Part shown: one piece after another, positions 1 to 6,955 of the stretch
Layout of the letters: the number at the start of each line of letters is the position of its first letter
Numbering within the stretch: the first letter of the stretch is position 1
IMG/VR virus record: IMGVR_UViG_3300044546_000742
Coordinates: 1-29,568 of that record
Source: a virus
Reading direction: 5' to 3' (one strand)
DNA: 29,568 nucleotides
Translations under genes and position numbers: made by a program
Notes under the pieces: generated by a model
Databases searched by the model: none
The model's input: only the letters and a program-made list of their open reading frames with translations
What the model was told of the DNA's origin: nothing

Positions 1-816
1 AGTATTGATTTTAAAATAAATTCGGGAACCACATTATATGTTTGTGGTAAATCACCGATGGTATCGGGTGATGTAATATATTCGATGGGATTACCTTGTG
101 TTGACAACACTTGTATATTACCAACTCCAACACCAACACCAACACAATTTAGAAACTTTAGGGTGACCAATTACGACACTGATGGTTCCATGTTAACAGG
201 TATAACAACAAGTTTTATTTCAACGTTTAATATTGTGTATCCATTATCTAGTGGTCACACAGGAAACGGATATCTGTCAACAAATTCTATTGGTGATTAT
301 ATGTCCTTTTCAATTACGGGTGGTTCAAACTACGCAATTAATGTTTATGTTAATAGTATATTATCGAGTGGTTATACAGGAATACCCCCATATACGGAAG
401 TTTATTATTTAACACAAAGTATTGGTGGTAGTGATTTGTTATCTGTCGATATAATTGACCCTCTTAACCCTCCAACACAAACTCCAACACAAACTCCAAC
501 AAAAACTCCGACAAATACACCAACACCAAGTGTAACTCCGACATTAACACCAACAATAACACCGACCAATACAGTCACACCTACGGTAACTCGAACACAA
601 ACCCCAACAGTAACCCCAACATTAACCCCGACTAATACCGTAACCCCAACACCTAGTGTAACCCCAACATTAACCCCGACTAATACTGTTACACCAACTA
701 AAACTGTGACCCCAACTATCACACCAACCCCAACTAGAACACCAATATATTATTTAGAACAAGCCAACGGATTTTATGTTTTACAAGCGGATGGTTCAAA
801 ACTTATTATAACATAA
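1..816 (+). CDS. Thr-Pro-rich phage fibre/adhesin protein, 5'-truncated by window edge
   Basis: The reading frame is open from base 1, so this is the C-terminal 271 residues of a longer protein. The first Met in frame is at 58 but is probably internal. Layout: a short Cys-containing stretch (C-x5-C type, ending near a first PTPTPTPT linker), a beta-rich module of about 100 residues with Gly/Ser/Thr loops, a long (about 90-residue) linker of repeating T-P dipeptides, and a short hydrophobic C-terminal cap ([19 protein letters not shown]). Similar caps are seen at the ends of phage fibre proteins. The linker DNA contains a 29-bp direct repeat spaced 48 bp apart. The architecture resembles the 974-aa protein at 6956. 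Role inferred: extended virion fibre or adhesin exposed on the particle. The exact function is not recognised. Confidence 0.7.
   Translation, partial: SIDFKINSGTTLYVCGKSPMVSGDVIYSMGLPCVDNTCILPTPTPTPTQFRNFRVTNYDTDGSMLTGITTSFISTFNIVYPLSSGHTGNGYLSTNSIGDYMSFSITGGSNYAINVYVNSILSSGYTGIPPYTEVYYLTQSIGGSDLLSVDIIDPLNPPTQTPTQTPTKTPTNTPTPSVTPTLTPTITPTNTVTPTVTRTQTPTVTPTLTPTNTVTPTPSVTPTLTPTNTVTPTKTVTPTITPTPTRTPIYYLEQANGFYVLQADGSKLIIT
610..686 (+). repeat. 48-bp tandem repeat in the Thr-Pro linker coding region
   Basis: A 29-base block beginning gtaaccccaacattaacc occurs at 610-638 and again, identical, at 658-686, giving a 48-bp period (16 codons). A degenerate copy lies upstream near 530-570. The repeat encodes [10 protein letters not shown]-type peptide. 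Such repeats can expand or contract by slippage or recombination, changing linker length in frame. Confidence 0.8.
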
Positions 817-818
817 AC

Positions 819-826
819 TATTTATA
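819..826 (+). promoter_or_regulatory. Putative late promoter motif TATTTATA
   Basis: TATTTATA lies 10 nt upstream of the ATG at 837, within the palindrome TATTTATAAATA (819-830). The same octamer recurs in the sense direction before many genes in this window. It overlaps the 20-nt gap after the preceding stop codon. Confidence 0.45.
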
Positions 827-836
827 AATAAAAAAT

Positions 837-1475
837 ATGCCAGATTTACCAATATCATCACTACCCGAATTAACCGCCATGACTTCAAATGCGGAATTCG
901 TTGTTGAACAGTCAGGTACAACATACAAAGTTAAGAAAACAGTGTTATCACCATTAACAACTGCTTATGGTCTGTATTCCCAAACAGGTGATAGTGCTAC
1001 GGTATCAGCAACCACTGTTGAAACGAGTATAATAGGTCCGGGTGTTGGAACATTAACAGTCCCAGCAAATGGGTTTAGTGTTGGTGATTCGTTTCAAGTA
1101 TCATTCGATGGTATTTTGTCTTGTATTAACACCGCAACAATCAACATTCACGTTAGAACAACTGGTGGGGCATTACTCATTGATACAGGAGTAATAGATT
1201 TGGACACCTCAACCTCAAGGCCTTGGTTATTAACACTATATTTCACGATAAGAAAAATCGGAGGAACCACAGTTGCTTCAATATCATCCGGCGGACTATT
1301 CTCCTACCTTAAAGATGCTAGTATTACCTATGAAGGATATCCGTTAAGTGAGATTAATAATACGACATTTGACACCACAATAATCAACACATTATCAGTG
1401 AATGTCCAATGGAATACCGCTAATGTGGGAAATCAAATATTTTCAAGAAATTTTACATTAACTAAAATATTTTAA
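837..1475 (+). CDS. Putative tail fibre / virion surface protein
   Basis: This 212-aa protein starts with a motif (SSLPELTAMTSNAEFVVEQ, then TYKVKK) resembling the N-terminal attachment segment common in phage fibre proteins, of the form I-x-x-LP-x-(A/L)-T ... VVQ...T-x-K-V. The rest (about 45-212) is predicted from composition to be beta-rich, with alternating hydrophobic/Thr/Ser strands and few charged residues, compatible with a small jelly-roll head. There is no signal peptide or membrane segment. It follows the Thr-Pro protein by 20 nt and is preceded by a TATTTATA motif. The start has no Shine-Dalgarno sequence. Fibre assignment rests on the N-terminal motif and context. Receptor specificity cannot be read from the sequence. 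Confidence 0.55.
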   Translation: MPDLPISSLPELTAMTSNAEFVVEQSGTTYKVKKTVLSPLTTAYGLYSQTGDSATVSATTVETSIIGPGVGTLTVPANGFSVGDSFQVSFDGILSCINTATINIHVRTTGGALLIDTGVIDLDTSTSRPWLLTLYFTIRKIGGTTVASISSGGLFSYLKDASITYEGYPLSEINNTTFDTTIINTLSVNVQWNTANVGNQIFSRNFTLTKIF

Positions 1476-1504
1476 GGAGAACGATAACACTAATTAAATA
1501 AAAT

Positions 1505-1512
1505 TATTTATC
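1505..1512 (+). promoter_or_regulatory. Weak late-promoter-like motif (TATTTATC)
   Basis: A one-base variant of TATTTATA lies 40 nt upstream of the first glycosyltransferase gene. It is the only such candidate in the 77-nt gap before this operon. Confidence 0.25.
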
Positions 1513-1549
1513 TTTTATTTTAAGTTATTATTATTAATTTAAAATAAAA
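1513..1549 (+). terminator. AT-only hairpin between fibre gene and glycosyltransferase operon
   Basis: Perfect inverted repeat: ttttattttaa (1513-1523) pairs with ttaaaataaaa (1539-1549), an 11-bp stem with a 15-nt loop. All pairs are A-T, so the stem is weak. It could mark a transcript end or be chance in AT-rich DNA. Confidence 0.3.
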
Positions 1550-1552
1550 AAG

Positions 1553-2803
1553 ATGAATAAGATTTTTATACAAATTGCCGCTTATCGCGACCCCCAACTT
1601 AACATAACAATTAAGGATTGTATTAAGAACGCTAAATACCCTAAGAATTTGGTATTTGGCATTTGTAATCAACACCACCCTGATGATGAATTTAATATTG
1701 ACGAATATCAAAAGGACAAAAGATTTAAAATTGAGAATGTTTTATATTCCGATTCTAAAGGAGCTTGTTGGGCAAGAAATTTACTACAACAAAGATATAG
1801 TGGTGAAACCTACACACTACAAATAGATTCCCATATGAGGTTTGCTCCGAATTGGGATGTCGAATTAATTAAAATGATTAAACAACTTCAAAAGAAAGGA
1901 TTTAAGAAACCTTTATTAACGGGATATGTTTCTTCATTCGACCCGGATAATGACCCGGAAGGAAGAGTCCAAGAACCTTGGAGGATGGCTTTTGATAGGT
2001 TTATTCCGGAAGGAGCCGTGTTTTTCCTACCTGAAACAATTCCCGGTTGGCAAACATTAACAGAACCAGTTCCGGCAAGATTCTATTCAGCACATTTTTG
2101 TTTCACATTAGGACAATTTAGTGAAGAAGTTCAACACGATAATGAATTCTACTTTCATGGTGAGGAAATATCTGTAGGTGTTAGAGCTTACACTCACGGA
2201 TACGACCTATTCCATCCACACAAAACATTAATTTGGCACGAATACACGAGAAAAGATAGAGTTAAATCTTGGGATGATGACAAAGAGTGGGGTAAGAAAA
2301 ATGAATCCGCACATTCAAAAAATAGAAAACTATTCTCAATGGATGGTGAAGTTTATAATCCCGAAGAATTTGGTAAATACGGATTTGGTACCGAAAGAAC
2401 CCTTAAAGATTATGAAATATATTCAGGTCTTAAGTTTTCAAATAGAGCCGTTCAACAATACACATTAGATAAACATTATCCCCCAAACCCCCAAGTTTTT
2501 GAAACTGAAGAAGAGTGGTTGGCAAGTTATGCGAGTATCTTCAAACATTGTATCGATATTGGATTTTCTCAAGTTCCGGAAAAGGATTACGACTTTTGGG
2601 TTGTTGCTTTCCACGATGAAAACGATGAAACTCTCTTTAGAAAAGATGCCGATATCAACGAAATTAACAATATGTTAAGAGACCCTGATGGGTATTGTAA
2701 AGTTTGGAGAGAATTTCAAACCGTTCATAAACCAAAATACTGGGTTGTTTGGCCGTTTAGTAAGTCAAAAGGTTGGTGTGATAGAATAACGGGAAATTTA
2801 TAA
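1553..2803 (+). CDS. GlcNAc-type glycosyltransferase (PF11397-like)
   Basis: This 416-aa cytoplasmic protein without signal or membrane segment resembles the GlcNAc glycosyltransferase family (PF11397, GT-A fold, relatives of the Skp1 GlcNAc-transferase). Visible landmarks are an N-terminal IQIAAYRDPQL segment (7-16), KGACWARN (69-76), a DSH metal/nucleotide-sugar site in place of DxD (92-94), PWRMAF (142-147), HGEE (202-205, probable catalytic/acceptor region), and HPH-x6-HEY (221-231). It should transfer a sugar from a nucleotide donor. The acceptor is unknown. It is the first gene of a three-gene operon, and its stop codon directly abuts the next ATG. No Shine-Dalgarno sequence is seen. 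Family recognition is by motif and overall pattern. The donor sugar is not determined. Confidence 0.82.
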   Translation: MNKIFIQIAAYRDPQLNITIKDCIKNAKYPKNLVFGICNQHHPDDEFNIDEYQKDKRFKIENVLYSDSKGACWARNLLQQRYSGETYTLQIDSHMRFAPNWDVELIKMIKQLQKKGFKKPLLTGYVSSFDPDNDPEGRVQEPWRMAFDRFIPEGAVFFLPETIPGWQTLTEPVPARFYSAHFCFTLGQFSEEVQHDNEFYFHGEEISVGVRAYTHGYDLFHPHKTLIWHEYTRKDRVKSWDDDKEWGKKNESAHSKNRKLFSMDGEVYNPEEFGKYGFGTERTLKDYEIYSGLKFSNRAVQQYTLDKHYPPNPQVFETEEEWLASYASIFKHCIDIGFSQVPEKDYDFWVVAFHDENDETLFRKDADINEINNMLRDPDGYCKVWREFQTVHKPKYWVVWPFSKSKGWCDRITGNL

Positions 2804-4444
2804 ATGTTTAAAATTAATGATGTTAGAAAAGTTGTAATAAACCTTAAACGAAGACCTGATAGATTAGAACAATTCAATCAAGAAATGAACTATATGGGTT
2901 GGGATTACGAGGTGTTTGAAGCAATTGATGGTGGTGGATATGTCGGATGTGCTTTATCTCATCAAAAAATTATTGAGGATTTTTTAAAAACCGATGATGA
3001 ATATATTATGGTTTTTGAGGATGATTCTTTTTTTATGCCTTATACTAAAAATCAATTAGAAAAATCTTTAAACGAATTATCTAATCTTGATTGGGATTTT
3101 TTTCATTTAGGTCCAAGTATAAATTGCCCTGTAAATAATTTTTCAGATAATTTATTAAATTTATCTAAATTACCAGAACAAGAACCTCACCATAGAGGGA
3201 TTTATAACACCGTTTGTTACATTACTAATAAAAAGTTTGCCAAAAAAATACTTGAGTGGAAAGTTAATAACCAAAAAGCTATCGACCAATTTTTTTATGA
3301 GGACATATACAATCAATTAAATTGTTACGCACCTTCAATACCGTTAGTCACACAAAAAAATGGTTTTTCAGACATTAATAATACAAACGATAATAATCAT
3401 TATCTTATCACATATAATTGGAATTTATATACCCAAAACAAAATTAGTGCCTTTTATTACGACATTAATCAATGTGAAAAAGAAAAAAAAATAATAGAAA
3501 AACCAATTACCGTTATTAGTGAGATTATAGAGTCAAAATTACAATTATTAGAAGTTAAGACCGAACATAAGGTTAAATTTATTACAGCCATTTACGCTAA
3601 TCTATATGGTACCGAATTAGGTGGAAGACCTAATCGTCACGGACATTATAGATGGAGTTTATTATCCATATTAAAAATGACTAACGCTGATTTCATTTGT
3701 TACACCTCAGATGAGGAATTTGATGATTTAGTTAAGTTTTTTTATATAGAGAATAACATTAGTAACGAAAAATTACAGATAGTTAAATTTAATCTGTTTA
3801 ATAATGAGTTTTCTGAAATTATTAACAAATATAAAGATGTTGAGGGAATTAAACGAGGTGATAGATGTATCGAAATTCAATATATGAAATTCTTATGGTT
3901 TTTAACTGAAGATAAAACATATGATTATTATTTTTGGATTGATGCAGGATTATCCCATTGTGGATTAATACCAAATAAATACCTCTCTTTAACAGGCCCA
4001 CATAACCAAGGTTATTATGAAAGTCCTTTATTTAATAATGTGTTTTTAAATAATTTAATTAAAAATACCGGAGATAAATTTACCCTTATTGGAAAAGAAA
4101 ACGAGCGAAATTTTTGGTCGGGAACCGTAAATCCAATACATTTTATCGAATACAATCGAAGTATTCATATTATTGGAGGTATGTTCGGTGGTAGAAAAGA
4201 ATTGTGGGAAAGAATTGTTCAATTATTTAAAGGATATGTTTATAAAGTTACCGAATACGATAACCGATTATATCACGAAGAAGATATTATGACATTAATG
4301 TTTAGAAATCACCCGGAATTATTTCACGATTATTATTTTGAAACTTGGTGGCACGAGGATGAAAGAATGGCCGGAACAGATATGGCGGAACACGTTAAAA
4401 ACAATAAAAGCTTTTATAAAATATTAGAAGAATTAAATGAATAA
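2804..4444 (+). CDS. Bifunctional glycosyltransferase: GT25-like domain fused to HtrL/YibB-like domain
   Basis: Two GT domains lie in one 546-aa chain. Residues 1 to about 230 resemble LPS-type family 25 glycosyltransferases: VINLKRRPDR (11-20), the GCALSH block (48-53) and the acidic EDD motif (72-74). After a linker (about 225-255), residues 256-546 resemble the HtrL/YibB (WlaTC-like) family: WIDAG (378-382), GGMFGGRKE (458-466) and HEED (491-494). The ATG at 2804 abuts the previous stop codon, and the last 8 nt (ATGAATAA) overlap the next gene, implying translational coupling. Such enzymes normally build LPS or capsule sugars. Here they could modify virion proteins, host envelope or DNA. 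Domain recognition is fairly firm. Substrates are unknown. Confidence 0.78.
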   Translation: MFKINDVRKVVINLKRRPDRLEQFNQEMNYMGWDYEVFEAIDGGGYVGCALSHQKIIEDFLKTDDEYIMVFEDDSFFMPYTKNQLEKSLNELSNLDWDFFHLGPSINCPVNNFSDNLLNLSKLPEQEPHHRGIYNTVCYITNKKFAKKILEWKVNNQKAIDQFFYEDIYNQLNCYAPSIPLVTQKNGFSDINNTNDNNHYLITYNWNLYTQNKISAFYYDINQCEKEKKIIEKPITVISEIIESKLQLLEVKTEHKVKFITAIYANLYGTELGGRPNRHGHYRWSLLSILKMTNADFICYTSDEEFDDLVKFFYIENNISNEKLQIVKFNLFNNEFSEIINKYKDVEGIKRGDRCIEIQYMKFLWFLTEDKTYDYYFWIDAGLSHCGLIPNKYLSLTGPHNQGYYESPLFNNVFLNNLIKNTGDKFTLIGKENERNFWSGTVNPIHFIEYNRSIHIIGGMFGGRKELWERIVQLFKGYVYKVTEYDNRLYHEEDIMTLMFRNHPELFHDYYFETWWHEDERMAGTDMAEHVKNNKSFYKILEELNE

Positions 4445-6113
4445 GGTAACATTAGTAACAGGATTATGGGACATAGGTAGAGGCGACCTACAAGAGGGTT
4501 GGTCTCGTTCATTTCAACATTATTTAGATAAATTCCAACAACTATTACAAGTTGATGTGAATATGATAATCTTTGGAGATGAAGAACTAGAAAAATTTGT
4601 ATCTCAACATAGAAATAACGAAAACACACAATTTGTTCGTAGAAATTTATCTTGGTTTAAAAACAACGATTTTTACGATAAAATACAATCAATTAGAACA
4701 AACCCCGATTGGTTTAACCAAGTTGGGTGGTTATCAGAATCTACACAAGCTAAATTAGAAATGTATAATCCTTTGGTAATGTCCAAGGTGTATCTTTTAC
4801 ACGATGCAAAGATTTTAGATAAATTTGATTCAGAATATATGTTTTGGATTGACGCTGGTTTAACAAATACGATTCACCCGGGTTATTTTAGCCACGACAA
4901 AGTTTTAGATAAATTACCAAAGTTAGTTAAGAACTTCCATTTTGTTTGTTTTCCTTACGAAACAAATAGTGAGATTCACGGATTCAAATACCAAGAATTA
5001 AGTGAATTAGCGGGAAAACCTGTTAATATGGTTGCTCGAGCAGGTTTCTTTGGTGGAAAAAAAGATGTTATATCAGAAATTAATAGTATCTACTATGGTT
5101 TAATGAACGATACATTATCTCAAGGATTAATGGGTACCGAAGAGTCATTATTTACAATTATGACGTATAAGTATCCAAATTTAATTACTTACTCTGAAAT
5201 AGAGGATAATGGGTTAATGGGTAAATTTTTTGAGGATTTAAAGAACACAACCGTTGAGGTTAAATCGGAAGTATCTAAAGATGTTGTTGTTAATAATTTG
5301 GACACATCAAAAGTTGGTCTTTATGTAATCACATTTAACTCACCTAAACAATTTGAAACATTAATTAAAAGTATGTTAGAATATGATTCAGATTTTATTA
5401 CCAAAACTAAAAAATTCTTATTAGATAACTCAACGGATTTATCAACTACTCCGAGATATATTGAGTTATGTGAGGAGTATAATTTTGAGCACATTAAGAA
5501 AGTTAATTTAGGTATTTGTGGAGGAAGACAATTTGTTTCAGACCATTTTAATGATTCTGATTTAGAAGTTGGAATTTGGTCGGAAGACGATATGTTTTTT
5601 CAAAATAAACCGGATGAAACTTGTAGAAACGGATTTAATCGTTATACACCAAACTTATACCAAAAATGTTTAGAGATATTACAAAAAGAAAACTTCGATG
5701 TATTAAAGTTAAACTTTAGTGAATTTTTTGGTGATAATAGTGTGCAGTGGAGTTGGTATAATACACCACAAGATTTTAGACAAAAAAATTGGCCAAATAA
5801 ACCAAAACTACCGGTTCAAGGGTTGGACCCTAATGCTCCTTTAACAGAATTTAAAAATATTAAATCACATAAAGGATTACCTTACGCAACAGGTGAAATT
5901 TATTACTGTAATTGGACTCATTTTTTTACAAAAGAAGGTAATCGTAAAATGTTTCAAGAAACAAAATGGGACAGGCCTTTTGAGAATACGTGGATGTCAC
6001 ACATTTATCAAGAAACAATAAAAGGAAAAATCAATTCTGCTTTATTACTGTTAACACCAATAGAACACAATCGATTCGAACACTATTCCGCGGAATTAAG
6101 AAAAGAATCTTAG
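4437..6113 (+). CDS. Bifunctional glycosyltransferase: HtrL/YibB-like domain plus C-terminal GT-A-like domain
   Basis: 558 aa. Residues 1 to about 265 are an HtrL/YibB-like domain paralogous to the C-terminal half of the upstream gene, with WIDAG (137-141), RAGFFGGKKD (201-210) and GTEES (233-237). Residues about 290-558 form a second GT-A-like domain beginning LYVITFNSPKQF, with a LGICGGRQ turn (359-365) and an acidic EDDM (383-386) as likely DxD equivalent. The start overlaps the previous gene by 8 nt. The 3' end overlaps the stop of the convergent HNH gene by 4 nt. With the two preceding genes this gives at least five sugar-transferase-like domains in one operon. Acceptors are unknown. The second domain is assigned less surely than the first. 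Confidence 0.75.
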   Translation: MNKVTLVTGLWDIGRGDLQEGWSRSFQHYLDKFQQLLQVDVNMIIFGDEELEKFVSQHRNNENTQFVRRNLSWFKNNDFYDKIQSIRTNPDWFNQVGWLSESTQAKLEMYNPLVMSKVYLLHDAKILDKFDSEYMFWIDAGLTNTIHPGYFSHDKVLDKLPKLVKNFHFVCFPYETNSEIHGFKYQELSELAGKPVNMVARAGFFGGKKDVISEINSIYYGLMNDTLSQGLMGTEESLFTIMTYKYPNLITYSEIEDNGLMGKFFEDLKNTTVEVKSEVSKDVVVNNLDTSKVGLYVITFNSPKQFETLIKSMLEYDSDFITKTKKFLLDNSTDLSTTPRYIELCEEYNFEHIKKVNLGICGGRQFVSDHFNDSDLEVGIWSEDDMFFQNKPDETCRNGFNRYTPNLYQKCLEILQKENFDVLKLNFSEFFGDNSVQWSWYNTPQDFRQKNWPNKPKLPVQGLDPNAPLTEFKNIKSHKGLPYATGEIYYCNWTHFFTKEGNRKMFQETKWDRPFENTWMSHIYQETIKGKINSALLLLTPIEHNRFEHYSAELRKES

Positions 6114-6724
6114 TTTAATATTTTATTACTTTTTCTCAAATTATCTTCAGCCCATAGAGGCTGAAGATTTGTGTAATGATAAAGTTTATAAACATCTTTT
6201 TCTGTCTTAGCTGAAGACACTGGTATTATATGGTCTAAATGCCACCCATAGTACCCATAATTGTCCCAAGACATACCTTCAGTAAATTTATTCTCAATAT
6301 ATCCCATTAAAAATTCATAATCACACCCAACTAAATTAAGTGTTTTAGGATTATTGTATTGTTTATTAAGTAATTGATTTATTCTTGACCTTAAAGAATT
6401 TTTAATTTTATTTTTTGGGTCTGAATTATACTCATTTATATATTTTTTCCTATGTTCTTTATTTTTATCTACCCATTTTTTAAAATATTCCGGATTATTT
6501 TTTTTATATATCCGACATTTTTCTTTGTTAATTTCAGGGTTTTCTATCCTGAATTGTTTTCCCTTTTCAGAAATTATTTTTGCATTTTTTTTATTATAAT
6601 CAAATGAAGATTCATTCATACACTTTTTACATTGACCTCTATAAATGTTTGGATTTTTACTGTGTTTATAAAACTCACAAACCTCTTTTTTTTCTTTACA
6701 CTTACTACATATCTTTTTTTCCAT
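6110..6724 (-). CDS. HNH homing-type endonuclease with N-terminal zinc-binding motif
   Basis: 204 aa. The N-terminus carries two CxxC pairs (C6/C9 and C32/C35) that should bind one zinc. A long Lys/Asn-rich middle (about 40-125) is probably DNA-binding. The C-terminus holds the HNH nuclease: DHIIP (164-168), then NLQPLW and a final Asn (N186 and N195). It is a close paralogue of the protein at 16492, with KFTEGMSW, HYTNLQPLWA and the spacing between them conserved. The start codon overlaps the upstream small gene by 20 nt. It lies antisense at the end of the glycosyltransferase operon, typical of free-standing homing endonucleases dropped between phage genes. The target site is unknown. Confidence 0.85.
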   Translation of the reverse strand: MEKKICSKCKEKKEVCEFYKHSKNPNIYRGQCKKCMNESSFDYNKKNAKIISEKGKQFRIENPEINKEKCRIYKKNNPEYFKKWVDKNKEHRKKYINEYNSDPKNKIKNSLRSRINQLLNKQYNNPKTLNLVGCDYEFLMGYIENKFTEGMSWDNYGYYGWHLDHIIPVSSAKTEKDVYKLYHYTNLQPLWAEDNLRKSNKILN

Positions 6725-6860
6725 AATACTCTTTTAATAATTTATTAAGTAATGTTGATTTTTTAATTTTTTCTTTAACCATTCGGTCAAATAAATCACG
6801 GTCTAAACTTATTCCAAATTTTACCTTTCTATCTTCTTCTAATTTTGTTGGTCTTGCCAT
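6705..6860 (-). CDS. 51-aa ribbon-helix-helix-like DNA-binding protein preceding HNH endonuclease
   Basis: A short gene read directly from the minus strand: it begins MARPTKLEEDRKVKFGI and ends KEYYGKKDM. The pattern is a basic N-terminus, one beta strand (KVKFGISL), then two helices (DRDLFDRMVKEK and STLLNKLLKEYY), as in Arc/CopG-type RHH dimers. It is the same length as the homologue at 16356 and clearly similar to it. It overlaps the HNH start by 20 nt, exactly as in the other cassette. TATTTATA ends 4 nt before its ATG. It probably represses the cassette or helps place the nuclease on DNA. The exact function is inferred. Confidence 0.72.
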   Translation of the reverse strand: MARPTKLEEDRKVKFGISLDRDLFDRMVKEKIKKSTLLNKLLKEYYGKKDM

Positions 6861-6864
6861 ATTA

Positions 6865-6872
6865 TATAAATA
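6865..6872 (-). promoter_or_regulatory. TATTTATA motif directly upstream of RHH start (promoter or operator)
   Basis: Read on the minus strand, AAGATATTTATATA leads into the start codon with only 4 nt between octamer and ATG. The same 14-mer precedes the second RHH gene. It could be a promoter giving a nearly leaderless transcript, or an RHH operator. Confidence 0.4.
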
Positions 6873-6934
6873 TCTTGTTTTTTATTAAAGTTTCACTACA
6901 ACTAATAATAAATAATTATTTTTATTTTATCAAG

Positions 6935-6942
6935 TATTTATA
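6935..6942 (+). promoter_or_regulatory. Putative late promoter motif TATTTATA
   Basis: The octamer lies 13 nt upstream of the ATG at 6956 in the 95-nt divergent gap. No further copy precedes the genes at 9898 and 11183, so these three genes probably form one transcript ending at the terminator at 13391. Confidence 0.5.
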
Positions 6943-6955
6943 ATAAAAACTTTAT

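Noticed and set aside
405-722. Minus-strand ORF of Val/Gly-rich repeats
   Set aside because: It is the complement of the Thr-Pro codon repeat, which naturally lacks stops in this frame. No independent coding signs.
479-750. Regular repeats that might be taken for a CRISPR array
   Set aside because: The repeats are coding Thr-Pro codons in frame, without unique spacers of constant length and without cas genes.
1474-1479. Shine-Dalgarno-like AAGGAG
   Set aside because: It overlaps the stop of the 837-1475 gene and no start codon follows at usable distance. The next gene begins about 73 nt later.
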